Positions 27,185 to 37,163 of a DNA stretch of 64,000 bases are shown piece by piece. The translations under genes and the position numbers were made by a program. Under the pieces are notes generated by a model. That model did no database searches and had not been told where the DNA came from. It was given only the letters and a program-made list of their open reading frames with translations. Source of the DNA: an uncultured SAR86 cluster bacterium (GTDB taxonomy: Bacteria > Pseudomonadota > Gammaproteobacteria > Magnimaribacterales > D2472); assembly GCA_902632555.1 (NCBI GenBank), contig CACPCZ010000003.1:53532-117531 (forward strand). Direction: 5' to 3'. Every line of letters starts with the position of its first letter. Position 1 is the stretch's first letter.

Positions 27185-28116
27185 TGTCGAAGCTTAAAAG
27201 CTTTAATTTAGGAGAGCTTGAGAAGTTACTTGAAGGAAAGCTTGTAGGCAATCCTGATTTTTTGGTTGATAATCTTGCAACTCTAAAAAATTCTAATAGT
27301 ACATCCATAACTTTTATTACCAATAATAGGTATAAAAGTGCTCTTAAAAATTGTAGTGCTAACGCACTCATAGTTTCAAAAAATTTTAAGATACAAGATA
27401 AAAAAAACTATCTAGTTTTTAAAGATCCTTACCTGGCTTATGCCAAATTAACCAAAATATTTAAAGAAGATGACCTTGAATTTCCATTAATTCATAAATC
27501 CGCAGAAATATCTGATAAAGCGATTGTGTCTGAGAGTGTTTATATTGGACCAAATGTATATATTGGTCCAGGCTGCAAAATTGAGAACAATGTTATTATC
27601 CATGCAAATTGCTCTATCGTTAAAAATGTTACTCTTTCAGAAGGTACTATTATTCATCATGGCTGTGTATTAGGCTCAGATGGATTCGGATTTGCTCCTT
27701 CGCCAAATGGCTATCATAAGATAGAACAACTCGGAGGGCTTTTTATAGGTAAAAAAGTAGAAATTGGTGCAAACTGTACTATTGATAGAGGCGCTATAGA
27801 TGATACCGTAATAAATGATGGCACAATTTTTGATAATCTTATACATATTGCACACAATGTAGAGATTGGTGAAAATTCAGCTATTGCAGCTTCTTGTGCG
27901 ATTGCAGGCTCCACAATTATTGGCAAAAATTTCCAAATGGGTGGGCTCTCTGGCGTGCTTGGCCATCTAAATGTCTGTGATGATGTAAAAATTGGTGCAC
28001 ACACGCTCATAACTAAGGATATAAGTGAGCCTGGGGAGTATATAGGTATCATGCCAGCTCAAGATCATAAAGCTTGGGCTAAATCATCTGTTTTCTTAAA
28101 AAAAAGAGGTAAATAA
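27184..28116 (+). CDS. lpxD: UDP-3-O-acylglucosamine N-acyltransferase
   Basis: This 310-residue trimeric left-handed beta-helix enzyme adds the N-linked 3-hydroxyacyl chain in lipid A synthesis. An N-terminal uridine-binding domain (1-100) precedes the hexapeptide repeats (VYIGPNVYIGPGCKIENN, ...). The catalytic-His region IHIAHNVEIGENSAIAA and the ACP-contacting GVLGHLNVCDDVKIG are visible. It is about 30 residues shorter than E. coli LpxD (341) at the C-terminal helix. Start is GTG at 27184. Confidence 0.95.
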   Translation: MSKLKSFNLGELEKLLEGKLVGNPDFLVDNLATLKNSNSTSITFITNNRYKSALKNCSANALIVSKNFKIQDKKNYLVFKDPYLAYAKLTKIFKEDDLEFPLIHKSAEISDKAIVSESVYIGPNVYIGPGCKIENNVIIHANCSIVKNVTLSEGTIIHHGCVLGSDGFGFAPSPNGYHKIEQLGGLFIGKKVEIGANCTIDRGAIDDTVINDGTIFDNLIHIAHNVEIGENSAIAASCAIAGSTIIGKNFQMGGLSGVLGHLNVCDDVKIGAHTLITKDISEPGEYIGIMPAQDHKAWAKSSVFLKKRGK

Positions 28117-28117
28117 A

Positions 28118-28558
28118 ATGAATATCAATAAAGATGATATAAAAAAATATTTACCCCACAGAGAACCTTTTTTATTTATTGATGAAGTTGTGAGTATAAA
28201 AAACAATGAGATTATTCATGCAAAAAAAATTATTAGAGATGATGAATATTTTCTAGAAGGACATTTTCCAAATAATCCGATTTTTCCAGGAGTTATTATT
28301 ATTGAAGCACTTGGACAGGCTTCAGGCATTCTGGGGTTTACTTTGATGAATAAAACTCCTGAAGAAGGATCAATTTATGTTTTAGCTGGCGTTGACAAAG
28401 TAAGATTTAGAAAGAGAGTTAGGCCAGGTGATACAATTGATCTTTATAGCAAAGTAGTTAGTGAGAAAAGAGGTATCTGGAAATTCGATTGTAAAGCAGA
28501 ATTAAATACCGAAACAGTATGTACTGCCACTATTTTATGTGCAGACAGGAAAGCTTAA
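28118..28558 (+). CDS. fabZ: 3-hydroxyacyl-ACP dehydratase FabZ
   Basis: This 146-residue hot-dog dehydratase works in fatty acid elongation. The start IKKYLPHREPFLFIDEV and the catalytic FLEGHFPNNPIFPGVIIIEALGQASG (His near 49, Glu near 63) are canonical FabZ; there is no FabA-type isomerase signature. It lies between lpxD and lpxA, matching the shared 3-hydroxyacyl-ACP pool used for lipid A. Its stop shares one base with the lpxA ATG (TAATG). Confidence 0.97.
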   Translation: MNINKDDIKKYLPHREPFLFIDEVVSIKNNEIIHAKKIIRDDEYFLEGHFPNNPIFPGVIIIEALGQASGILGFTLMNKTPEEGSIYVLAGVDKVRFRKRVRPGDTIDLYSKVVSEKRGIWKFDCKAELNTETVCTATILCADRKA

Positions 28559-29337
28559 TGAGTATTCATTCAACATCAATTGTTCATCCATCATCAAAAA
28601 TTCATGACAGTGTTTATATTGGACCTTTTTGTACCATTGGAGAGCATGTTGAGATTGAAGAGGGAACAAAAATCATTAGTCATGTTGTTTTAAAAGGTCC
28701 AACCAAGATAGGAAGAAATAACACTATATATCAATTTTGTACTATTGGAGATGACACACCAGATAAGAAATTTCAAGGTGAAGAAACAAAACTTGTAATC
28801 GGTGAAAATAATATTTTTAGAGAGGGTGTAACAATTCACCGAGGAACAGTTCAAGATAAATCTATTACATCTATTGGATCAAATAACTTATTAATGCCAT
28901 TTGCGCATGTAGCACATGACTGTATTGTAGGTGATGATAATGTATTTGCTAATTTAGCTGCCTTGGCAGGCCATGTGGAAGTTGGTAGCAATGTGAATAT
29001 TGGTGGAATTACGACAATTCATCAATACTGTAAATTAGGTGATTACTGTTTTGCTGGAATGAACTCTTCTATTACTATGGATGTGCCTGCATTCGTCAAA
29101 GTTGCATCTGATCCAGCTAGAGTTGTTGGAATAAACTCTGTGGGTATGTCAAGAAAAAACATCTCAGATGAATCGATAAGTTTAATCAAAAAAGCATATA
29201 AAGTTGTCTACAGAAGAGGATTAAAGATTGAAGAAGCAATTAATGAGCTTGAGTCACTATATACCGAAAATAATGATCCACTGATTAAAATATTTATTAA
29301 ATCAATTAAGGCTTCAGAGAGAGGAATTCTTCGATAG
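28558..29337 (+). CDS. lpxA: UDP-N-acetylglucosamine O-acyltransferase
   Basis: The start is the ATG at 28558 overlapping the fabZ stop, giving 259 residues (E. coli 262); the track's earlier ATG is inside fabZ. The enzyme starts lipid A synthesis by 3-O-acylating UDP-GlcNAc. It begins IHSTSIVHPSSKIHDSVYIGPFCTIG, has hexapeptide repeats, and carries the catalytic LMPFAHVAHDCIVGDDNVFAN region. The C-terminal helical domain has INSVGMSRKNIS. Confidence 0.96.
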   Translation: MSIHSTSIVHPSSKIHDSVYIGPFCTIGEHVEIEEGTKIISHVVLKGPTKIGRNNTIYQFCTIGDDTPDKKFQGEETKLVIGENNIFREGVTIHRGTVQDKSITSIGSNNLLMPFAHVAHDCIVGDDNVFANLAALAGHVEVGSNVNIGGITTIHQYCKLGDYCFAGMNSSITMDVPAFVKVASDPARVVGINSVGMSRKNISDESISLIKKAYKVVYRRGLKIEEAINELESLYTENNDPLIKIFIKSIKASERGILR

Positions 29338-29340
29338 CTA

Positions 29341-30456
29341 ATGACAAATAGCCTTTTAAAGATTGGAGTCGTTTGTGGCGAACACTCAGGAGATTCTCTT
29401 GGTGCTGAAATCATTCAAGAGTTAAAAAAAAATAAAGAAGTTAAATTATTTGGTATTGGTGGACCAAAACTTGAAAATCTTGGTTTAAATTCTTATTTTG
29501 ACTTTAAAGAATTACAAATAATGGGGATTGTAGAACCTTTATTAAAATATAGAAGCCTCACAAAAAGAAGAAATGAACTAATAAAGAATTTTAAGAAGGA
29601 AAAAATAGATATATTTATTGGAATTGATTCACCAGATTTTAATATTTCGATTCATAAAGAACTTAAAAAAAAAGATACTTGTAAAAACATTCAACTTGTT
29701 AGTCCTTCAGTATGGGCATGGAGGCAAAACAGAATAAAATCTATTTTACGTTTCATAGATTTAACTCTATGCTTATTTGAATTTGAGCACAAATTTTATG
29801 ATGAAAAAGGACATATGAGCGCTCATATTGGACACCCATTTTGTAATATTGAAAAAATTTCAGAACTCAGTGTTTTTGAAAAACATAAATTAGACAAAGA
29901 AAAAAGTTATGTTTCTGTGCTACCAGGAAGTAGAGAGTCTGAAATTAAATACATGCTCCCGATTTATAGGGATTTTATAAATCTTCATTCGAAAGTAAAT
30001 ACAAATTACCTATATTTAATTCCGTCAACTAACGATAGATTGCATGATGAAATATGTAAGATCTTTGAAAATAACAAAAAAGTTATTATTAAGAAAAATT
30101 CTATAAGGGAATTTCTTTCAATATCTGAATTCTCCGTTGTAACTTCAGGAACAGCCACTTTAGAATCTGCATTATTAGGCTGTCCTCCAATAATTTGCTA
30201 TAAAACGAATCCATTTAATTATTTCATTATCTCAAGAATGTTAAATGTCCAGAATGTAGGCCTACCAAATCTACTTTTAAACAAGAAAATTTTTCCAGAG
30301 TTAATTCAAAGAGATTGTAATTTCAAGAATATAGCAACGGCTGCAGGAAAAATAGGAGGAATAATGTCTAATAACTTTGAAATTCAAAACGACCTTAGAA
30401 AAAAACTACATGGCATTGGTGCTACAAATGCTTCAAAATTAATTTTAGAACTTTGA
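29341..30456 (+). CDS. lpxB: Lipid A disaccharide synthase
   Basis: This 371-residue GT19-family glycosyltransferase joins UDP-diacylglucosamine and lipid X. It has KIGVVCGEHSGDSLGAEII at the N-terminus, FIGIDSPDFNI, SPSVWAWRQNRIKSI, VLPGSRESEIKYMLPIY and TSGTATLESALLGCPPIICYK, all family landmarks. Length matches E. coli (382). Its TGA overlaps the rnhB TTG start. Confidence 0.96.
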   Translation: MTNSLLKIGVVCGEHSGDSLGAEIIQELKKNKEVKLFGIGGPKLENLGLNSYFDFKELQIMGIVEPLLKYRSLTKRRNELIKNFKKEKIDIFIGIDSPDFNISIHKELKKKDTCKNIQLVSPSVWAWRQNRIKSILRFIDLTLCLFEFEHKFYDEKGHMSAHIGHPFCNIEKISELSVFEKHKLDKEKSYVSVLPGSRESEIKYMLPIYRDFINLHSKVNTNYLYLIPSTNDRLHDEICKIFENNKKVIIKKNSIREFLSISEFSVVTSGTATLESALLGCPPIICYKTNPFNYFIISRMLNVQNVGLPNLLLNKKIFPELIQRDCNFKNIATAAGKIGGIMSNNFEIQNDLRKKLHGIGATNASKLILEL

Positions 30457-31004
30457 AAAAAAAAATTGCAGGCACTGATGAGGTTGGTAGAGGCGCGCTT
30501 GCAGGCCCAGTTGTAGCCGCAGCTGTTATTTTAAAAAAAAGTATTCATGGATTAAAAGATTCAAAGAAACTTTCTCCAAAAAAAAGAATTGACCTTTCAA
30601 ATATTATTTTAAACAACTCGTATTATGCCTTTGGTTATGCAACCAATGTTGAAATTGACAAAATTAATATTCTTAATGCTTCTTTATTAGCAATGAAAAG
30701 AGCTATACTAAACTTACCTATAAAACCGACTTTGGTTTTAGTCGATGGAATATATAAACCTGATTTAGATGTCCAAATGGAGGCAATAATAGGTGGTGAC
30801 TCAACAGAAAATGAGATAAGTGCAGCTTCAATTATAGCAAAAGTTTATAGAGATAATTTAATGACGAATTTTGATAAAGATTTTCCCATTTATGGATTCA
30901 AAGATAATAAAGGTTATGGGACCAAAAATCATTTAAATTTCCTAAAAATAAATGGACCAAGCAAAATTCATAGAAAATCATTTAAAGGAGTAATACAAGA
31001 ATGA
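30453..31004 (+). CDS. rnhB: Ribonuclease HII
   Basis: This 183-residue nuclease removes RNA from RNA-DNA hybrids and misincorporated ribonucleotides. The active-site DEVGRG is at about residues 9-14, with LVDGI and AASIIAKVYRDNLM following. The start is a TTG overlapping the lpxB stop (TTGA), which gives the usual short basic lead before the first strand. Its stop overlaps the dnaE ATG by 4 nt. Confidence 0.95.
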   Translation: MKKKIAGTDEVGRGALAGPVVAAAVILKKSIHGLKDSKKLSPKKRIDLSNIILNNSYYAFGYATNVEIDKINILNASLLAMKRAILNLPIKPTLVLVDGIYKPDLDVQMEAIIGGDSTENEISAASIIAKVYRDNLMTNFDKDFPIYGFKDNKGYGTKNHLNFLKINGPSKIHRKSFKGVIQE

Positions 31005-34000
31005 GTTTATTTTCTCATTTAAGAGTTTCTTCAGAATATAGTATTTCTCAAGGCTTATTAACAGTAAATCAAATTGTTCAAAACGCGGTTCAAAAGTCTA
31101 TACCCTCTGTAGCTATGACAGATAGGGCAAATATGTTTGGCTTGGTGAAATTTTTCGATAAATGTGAGGCATCAGGTATAAAACCAATATCAGGCTGTTC
31201 TATTAATGCTATCTTTAAAGATGAGGATGAGTCATATGAGCTTTTATGTCTAGCTAAAACAAACAAAGGCCATAAAAACTTAATGAAAATTATTTCAAAT
31301 GCTCATAACAACAGTTCATTTTCATCTCCAATTATTAAATTTGAAGATTTAGTAGAATTAAAAGATGACATTATTGTAATTTCTGGCGGTAAAGGCAGTC
31401 ACATATTCGAATCATTAAGAAGAAACAATTTAACTGACACTGAAAAAAAAATAGATCAATTTACAAAATACTTTAAAGATGATTTTGTAATAGAAATTCA
31501 AAGAACTAACAGAATTGATGAATCAGATTATATTGAAAAAGTTGTTCCTCTCTCTATTAAAAAAAGTATTCCTGTAATTGCTACCAATGATGTACTCTTT
31601 TCGTCTCCTGAAGATTATGAAATACACGAAACAAAAGTTTGCATTAATACCGGTAAGACCCTTAATGATCCGAATAGAGAAAAAATATTCTCTGATCAGC
31701 AATACTTTAAATCATCTGAGGAAATGATCAATTTATTCAAAGAGGGTGCCCCTTTTATAGATAATACAAATGAAATATCAAAAAAATGTAATGTATCTCT
31801 AAAAACTAAAGGTTATTTTTTGCCAGAGTATCCTGTTCCTAAAGAACATAATTTTGATTCTTTTCTAGCTGACCTATCTCATGAGCGTCTTAAAAAATAT
31901 CTTGAAAGTTTTGATAAACAGAAAAAAGCAGAATACTTCAAAAGATTGGATTATGAATTAGAACAAATTAAAACAATGGGCTTTTCAAGCTACTTTTTAA
32001 TTGTTTATGATTTTATACAGTGGTCTAAAAATAATGATGTCCCTGTAGGACCTGGAAGAGGATCCGGTGCAGGATCATTAGTAGCTTTTGCACTTGGTAT
32101 TACTACCCTAGATCCAATTATTCATGGCCTTTTATTTGAAAGATTTCTTAATCCAGAACGCCTTTCAATGCCAGATTTTGATGTAGATTTTTGTATGGAG
32201 AAAAGGGATCTAGTTATCGATTATGTTAGTAAAAAATATGGATCAGGAGCAGTATCACAAATTGCAACCTTTGGTACTATGGCTGCGAGAGCAGTGGTAA
32301 GAGACGTTGCTAGAGCGATGGGAAAACCATATGCACTTGGAGATAGAATTTCTAAAATGATACCTTTTGCTCCCGGTATGACTTTAGATAAGGCAAAAAT
32401 AGAGCAGCCAATATTCGCTCAAACAATCAAAAATGATTCTGAAGTAAGAGAAATTGTAGATCTGTCATATAAATTAGAAGGTATAGCAAGAAATGTAGGA
32501 AAACATGCCGGTGGAGTTGTTATAGCGCCAGGAAGTATTTCAGATTTTTGTCCTGTATATGTTGATCGTCAATCAGAATCGGTAATGACTCAATATGATA
32601 AAGATGATGTTGAAAAAATAGGATTAGTAAAGTTTGACTTTTTAGGACTGAGAACCTTAACTGTTATTGATCGTGCTGTAAAATCAATCAATTTTGGTAA
32701 AGATGATTCAAAGAAATTTGATATTGATTCTATTCCTTTAAATGATGAAAAGGTCTTCAAATTATTGTCGTCAGGAAAAACTATGGCTGTTTTTCAATTA
32801 GAATCTTCTGGAATGCGGGATCTTATAAAAAGATTGAAACCTACAAAATTTGAAGAAATTACAGCTCTTCTTGCTTTATATAGGCCGGGTCCCCTTAATT
32901 CGGGTATGCATGATGAATTTGTTGATAGAAAACATGGCAACAGCCCAGTTACATACCCACATGAGCTTTTGGAAGAAGTCCTTGAGGAAACATATGGAGT
33001 GATCGTATACCAAGAACAGGTAATGGAAGCTGCAAGAGTGTTGGCAGGATTTTCTTTGGGTCAAGCAGATATCCTTAGAAGAGCAATGGGGAAAAAGAAG
33101 AAAGAAGAGATGGAGGAGCAAAGAGAAATATTTGTGAAAGGATGTGTTCAAAAAAATATCAAAGAAAAAAATGCTGAACAAATTTTCGATTTAATTAATC
33201 AGTTTGCAGAATACGGATTCAATAAGTCACACTCAGCAGCTTATGCTCTTATTTCATATCAAACTGCATATCTTAAAGCTTATTATCCTGAACATTTTAT
33301 GGCGTCAGTAATGTCATCTGAACTTGGTAATACTGATAAAATTTACGCTCTGACTCAAGAATGTTCTCGAATGGGTATTAAGGTTCTAAAACCTAATATA
33401 GTTTCTAGTAGCAAAAGATTTCTTGTAAATGATCAAAATGAAATTGAATATGGTCTTGGAGCAATTAAAGGCGTAGCAGATACCTTTATTCAACATGTAT
33501 GTGAATCGCGAAAAAACAAAAAATTTAGAGACTTATGGGATTTTTCAAAAAAAGTAGATATTAAACTTGGAGGTAAGAAATCTTTAGAAGCTTTGTCACA
33601 ATCTGGAGCATTTGATACTTTAAGTCCCTCAAGAAGTATAGCAATAGCATGTGTTGAGGATATGCTTAAAGATGGATCACTGCAGAATGGTAATGATCTA
33701 AAAAGTGGCGATTTATTTGCAGAATTTGACGAAAGCTTTGATCCGTACGAGAAATATAAGAATATACAAAACCTAACCTTAAGCGAAAAATTGGAATTAG
33801 AAAAAAAATCACTTGGATACTATTTGTCCGGTCATCCTGTAATAGCTATTGAAAATAAAATTAATAAAATTAGAACAAACAAAATCTCTGATTTAACAAA
33901 TGATATCAAAAGATCGGCACTTGTATGTTTGATTAATAGCGTGAGACAAATTAAAGACAGAAAAGGGAAGCCGCTTACTTTTATTAATTTTGATGATGGG

Positions 34001-34435
34001 ACCGGGATCATGGATGGAATAGTATCAAGTGAGGTTCTTGAAAACTGTCATTCTTTCCTAAAAGAAGGATCAATTTTATGCTTAAAAGGTTCAGTCGAAG
34101 TTGATGACTATAGAACAAATGACATCGGCGCACTAATGTTTAGAATGCGAGTAAAGGAAGTAACAACAATAGATAGCGAATTTATAAAAAAAATTAATAG
34201 TATTGAAATTGATTTAAGTAAGTCAGATTTATTGTCTTTAGATAATTTTGGAGAAAAGTTAGAACATATTGATTCTAAATTTTGGTCGGAGGGGTCTTGT
34301 GAAATTAATCTTAAAGTTCAAACAAACAAATCTGAAGCTATAATAGAGCTTGGAAATAGATACAAATTTGTTCCTAAAATTGAGAACTTATTTTACTTAG
34401 AAGATTTATTTGGTAAGGACTCGTTAAAAGTTTAA
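31001..34435 (+). CDS. dnaE: DNA polymerase III alpha subunit
   Basis: This 1144-residue protein is the replicative C-family polymerase (E. coli 1160). The PHP domain opens SHLRVSSEYSISQGLLTV. The polymerase active site includes PVGPGRGSGAGSLVAF (about residue 347) and PDFDVDFC (about 390-397) with the catalytic aspartates. The tandem helix-hairpin-helix region, the OB-fold (ALVCLINSVRQIKDRKGKPLTFINFDDGTG) and a short tau-binding C-terminus follow. It lies in the rnhB-dnaE-accA order seen widely. Confidence 0.97.
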   Translation: MSLFSHLRVSSEYSISQGLLTVNQIVQNAVQKSIPSVAMTDRANMFGLVKFFDKCEASGIKPISGCSINAIFKDEDESYELLCLAKTNKGHKNLMKIISNAHNNSSFSSPIIKFEDLVELKDDIIVISGGKGSHIFESLRRNNLTDTEKKIDQFTKYFKDDFVIEIQRTNRIDESDYIEKVVPLSIKKSIPVIATNDVLFSSPEDYEIHETKVCINTGKTLNDPNREKIFSDQQYFKSSEEMINLFKEGAPFIDNTNEISKKCNVSLKTKGYFLPEYPVPKEHNFDSFLADLSHERLKKYLESFDKQKKAEYFKRLDYELEQIKTMGFSSYFLIVYDFIQWSKNNDVPVGPGRGSGAGSLVAFALGITTLDPIIHGLLFERFLNPERLSMPDFDVDFCMEKRDLVIDYVSKKYGSGAVSQIATFGTMAARAVVRDVARAMGKPYALGDRISKMIPFAPGMTLDKAKIEQPIFAQTIKNDSEVREIVDLSYKLEGIARNVGKHAGGVVIAPGSISDFCPVYVDRQSESVMTQYDKDDVEKIGLVKFDFLGLRTLTVIDRAVKSINFGKDDSKKFDIDSIPLNDEKVFKLLSSGKTMAVFQLESSGMRDLIKRLKPTKFEEITALLALYRPGPLNSGMHDEFVDRKHGNSPVTYPHELLEEVLEETYGVIVYQEQVMEAARVLAGFSLGQADILRRAMGKKKKEEMEEQREIFVKGCVQKNIKEKNAEQIFDLINQFAEYGFNKSHSAAYALISYQTAYLKAYYPEHFMASVMSSELGNTDKIYALTQECSRMGIKVLKPNIVSSSKRFLVNDQNEIEYGLGAIKGVADTFIQHVCESRKNKKFRDLWDFSKKVDIKLGGKKSLEALSQSGAFDTLSPSRSIAIACVEDMLKDGSLQNGNDLKSGDLFAEFDESFDPYEKYKNIQNLTLSEKLELEKKSLGYYLSGHPVIAIENKINKIRTNKISDLTNDIKRSALVCLINSVRQIKDRKGKPLTFINFDDGTGIMDGIVSSEVLENCHSFLKEGSILCLKGSVEVDDYRTNDIGALMFRMRVKEVTTIDSEFIKKINSIEIDLSKSDLLSLDNFGEKLEHIDSKFWSEGSCEINLKVQTNKSEAIIELGNRYKFVPKIENLFYLEDLFGKDSLKV

Positions 34436-34467
34436 ATTTATTGAGTTTTATTTATATCGGTATTTGA

Positions 34468-35415
34468 ATGGATGAAGAAAAATTTTTAAATTTTGAGGAG
34501 CCAATAAAAGAGCTTGCTCAAAAACTTAGCGCACTCAGGACAGCTGCTGTAGATTCACCAGCTTTAAATGAAGAGATTTTAAATTTAGAAAAAGAGAATA
34601 AAGCGCTTACAAAAAAAATTTATTCTAAATTAGATACATGGCAAATTGTTCAGGTAGCGAGACACCCAAACAGACCCCATACTTCTGACTTTATTGAAAG
34701 AATATTTGATGACTTTGATGAACTCCATGGTGACAGGCAATTCGGGGATGATGCATCAATTATTGGTGGAATTGGTATGCTTGAAAATATGCCTGTAATG
34801 GCAATTGGTCATGAAAAGGGGAGAGATACAGATGAAAAAGTAAAAAGAAATTTTGGAATGACAAATCCTGAAGGATACAGGAAAGCAAAAAGATTAATGT
34901 TGCTTGCTGAACAATTTTCTCTACCCGTAATTACTTTTGTTGATACGGCAGGTGCATATCCAGGAGTTGAGGGTGAAGAGAGATGTCAAAGTGAAGCTAT
35001 TGCAAGAAATTTAGCAACAATGTCTGAGCTTAAAACACCAATAATAGTAGTCGTTACTGGTGAGGGTGGCTCTGGCGGAGCTTTAGCAATAAGTGTAGGA
35101 GATCATCTTTCAATGCTGGAGTATGCTATATATTCTGTTGCTTCTCCGGAGGCGTGTGCATCTATTATTTGGCGATCTTCTGAAAAGGCTCCTGATGCAG
35201 CTGAGGCTATGAAAGTGTCCTCAAATGAGCTAAAAAAAATTAAAATTGTCGATGAAATTATACAAGAACCTCTTGGAGGGGCTCACAGAGACTATGATCT
35301 TATTGCTCAAAATATTAAAGGATCTCTTATTAAAAATTTATCAATATTAAACAAGCTTTCAATTGAAGAATTGCTCGAGAGAAGATATCAAAGAATTTTA
35401 AGCGTTGGCGCATAA
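34468..35415 (+). CDS. accA: Acetyl-CoA carboxylase carboxyltransferase subunit alpha
   Basis: The 315-residue protein, with AccD, transfers carboxyl from biotin to acetyl-CoA. NFEEPIKELAQKLSAL, QVARHPNRPHTSDFI, MTNPEGYRKAKRLMLLAEQF, TFVDTAGAYPGVEGEERCQSEAIA and GEGGSGGALAI are strong AccA signatures. Length matches E. coli (319). It lies 32 bp after dnaE; tilS overlaps its 3' end by 11 nt. Confidence 0.97.
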   Translation: MDEEKFLNFEEPIKELAQKLSALRTAAVDSPALNEEILNLEKENKALTKKIYSKLDTWQIVQVARHPNRPHTSDFIERIFDDFDELHGDRQFGDDASIIGGIGMLENMPVMAIGHEKGRDTDEKVKRNFGMTNPEGYRKAKRLMLLAEQFSLPVITFVDTAGAYPGVEGEERCQSEAIARNLATMSELKTPIIVVVTGEGGSGGALAISVGDHLSMLEYAIYSVASPEACASIIWRSSEKAPDAAEAMKVSSNELKKIKIVDEIIQEPLGGAHRDYDLIAQNIKGSLIKNLSILNKLSIEELLERRYQRILSVGA

Positions 35416-36388
35416 ATTGTTATCAATAGAAGATTTAAAACGGAACATAGACTTCACTAAGAAAATTTTTGTTGGTTTTAGTGGTGGTTCAGATTCATCT
35501 GCATTACTTCATTTACTTTCAAAAATAGCTCTTGAACATAAGCTTGATTTGAACGCAATTCATATCAATCATAATCTTTCTAAAAATTGTGATGACTGGG
35601 CAGAACATTGCAAAAATATGTGTAACAACTTAAATGTAAATTTAATAACTGAGACAGTGAAAATAGAATCATCTGGAGGTGGTCCCGAATCAGCAGCCAG
35701 AAAAGCAAGATATAAAATTTTTGAAAAATATATCGATATAAATGATCAGCTGCTGACTGCTCATCACTCAGATGACATAACCGAGACAATTTTCTTGAGA
35801 CTGATGAGAGGTACTGGCATTGAGGGTCTTCAAGGTTTGTCAGTTTCAAGAGAATTTGGCGAAGGCAAGATAATAAGACCCTTATTAGAATGTTCTAAAA
35901 AAGACATTATTAAGTATATTGAAGATAATAAAATTCAACATATATGTGATGATTCTAATGACAATAATTTAATTGATAGAAACTTTTTAAGAAACGTAAT
36001 ATTTCCAAAGCTTGATAAAAGATGGAATGATTTTTCTTTACGAATTTCAAAAACATCGAAGATTATTTCCAATAGAAATAAAAATTTCTCTAAGTTACTT
36101 AATAAAAATTATAAAGATTTAATTTCAGATTCAATCGAAAAAAAAGCATTATCTGATTTAGATGATGAAATTATCAAAGAAATTCTAAGATATGTTATAA
36201 AAGACAAAGGCATAGCTATGCCAAGTTCAAAAGTGCTTGATGAAGTTTTAAAAACTTTTATAAATTCAAATCCATCACAGAAATCAATTGTTACTTGGTC
36301 AAGGGCTGACAAAGAAGACCAACCAGGTAAAATAACTTACAGAGATGGAAAAATTTTGATTTCTGCAAACAAAATAAAGGAGAAATAA
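35405..36388 (+). CDS. tilS: tRNA(Ile)-lysidine synthase, shortened
   Basis: TilS converts C34 of the CAU-anticodon tRNA-Ile to lysidine so it reads AUA. The PP-loop SGGSDSS (26-32) and the LTAHHSDDITETIFLRLMRGTGIEGLQGL region are intact. At 327 residues it is about 100 shorter than E. coli TilS (432), lacking most of the C-terminal TilS_C domain. The TTG at 35405, overlapping accA, is used; a second TTG 12 nt later is equally possible. The next gene overlaps by one base. Confidence 0.9.
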   Translation: MAHKLLSIEDLKRNIDFTKKIFVGFSGGSDSSALLHLLSKIALEHKLDLNAIHINHNLSKNCDDWAEHCKNMCNNLNVNLITETVKIESSGGGPESAARKARYKIFEKYIDINDQLLTAHHSDDITETIFLRLMRGTGIEGLQGLSVSREFGEGKIIRPLLECSKKDIIKYIEDNKIQHICDDSNDNNLIDRNFLRNVIFPKLDKRWNDFSLRISKTSKIISNRNKNFSKLLNKNYKDLISDSIEKKALSDLDDEIIKEILRYVIKDKGIAMPSSKVLDEVLKTFINSNPSQKSIVTWSRADKEDQPGKITYRDGKILISANKIKEK

Positions 36389-37161
36389 TGAATCTGGAAA
36401 CTATCGAAATAATTAATCAGGAAAAAGTTTCAACTATCAAATTAAATAGGCCGGACTTGTTAAACGCTGTCAATGAACAACTTGTTTGGGATCTTCAAAA
36501 AGCTACTGAACAGGTAATGAATGATGAAAAAATAAAAGTTGTTATTTTGACTGGAGCTGGCAGAGGTTTTTCAGCTGGAGCAGATTTGAGCGAAAGAAAA
36601 GCTAGCTGGGAAGGTTCAAAAGATGCATTGTTAAGAGGATATAAACCATCTTTTGAAAATATAATTAATATGCCAAAGCCTGTAATCGCTTCTGTATCAG
36701 GACCTGCTGCTGGCATTGGAGCAGCTTTAGCTATGTCATGTGACTTAAGGGTGATGTCCGAAGATTCTTATTTGTTATCTGTTTTTAGTAATATCGCTTT
36801 AGTCCCTGATGGAGGCCTGTCATGGTTTTTACCTAAGTTTATGGGTTATGCAAAAGCTTATGAATATGCTGTGGAGGCAAAAAAAATATCTGCATCAGAT
36901 TGTTTGAAGTACGGCATTGCAAATAAATTGGTTCCTGCAGATGAAATTGGAGAAATAACGCTTGAATGGGCAAATAAGTTATCAAAAAGATCCTCACAGT
37001 CTTTGAATCATACAAAGCGACTTATGCGCGAGTCATTAGCAGTTGGTTATTGGGATACCTTTAATAATGAAGCTGAAATTCAAAATGAATTGACTGTTAG
37101 CCCACAAAATCGTGAGGCTGTAAAAGCATTTTTAGAAAAAAGAGAACCTAATTTTGATTAA
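36388..37161 (+). CDS. Enoyl-CoA hydratase/isomerase family protein
   Basis: This 257-residue crotonase-fold protein binds an acyl-CoA. The oxyanion-hole strands are GAGRGFSAGADLSER and GPAAGIGAALAMSCDLRV; the second acidic position is in ALVPDGGLSWFLPK, where D replaces the catalytic Glu of classical hydratases, as in isomerase-like members such as PaaG. Precise reaction is unknown. It shares the C-terminal FLEKREP.F pattern with the partial crotonase at the window start, so the two may be paralogues. It starts on the last base of tilS and ends two bases before the converging leuA. Confidence 0.82.
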   Translation: MNLETIEIINQEKVSTIKLNRPDLLNAVNEQLVWDLQKATEQVMNDEKIKVVILTGAGRGFSAGADLSERKASWEGSKDALLRGYKPSFENIINMPKPVIASVSGPAAGIGAALAMSCDLRVMSEDSYLLSVFSNIALVPDGGLSWFLPKFMGYAKAYEYAVEAKKISASDCLKYGIANKLVPADEIGEITLEWANKLSKRSSQSLNHTKRLMRESLAVGYWDTFNNEAEIQNELTVSPQNREAVKAFLEKREPNFD

Positions 37162-37163
37162 AG

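Noticed and set aside
36388-37161. Duplication linking this crotonase with the partial one at the window start
   Set aside because: They share only general C-terminal family motifs; with the first gene truncated, recent duplication cannot be claimed.
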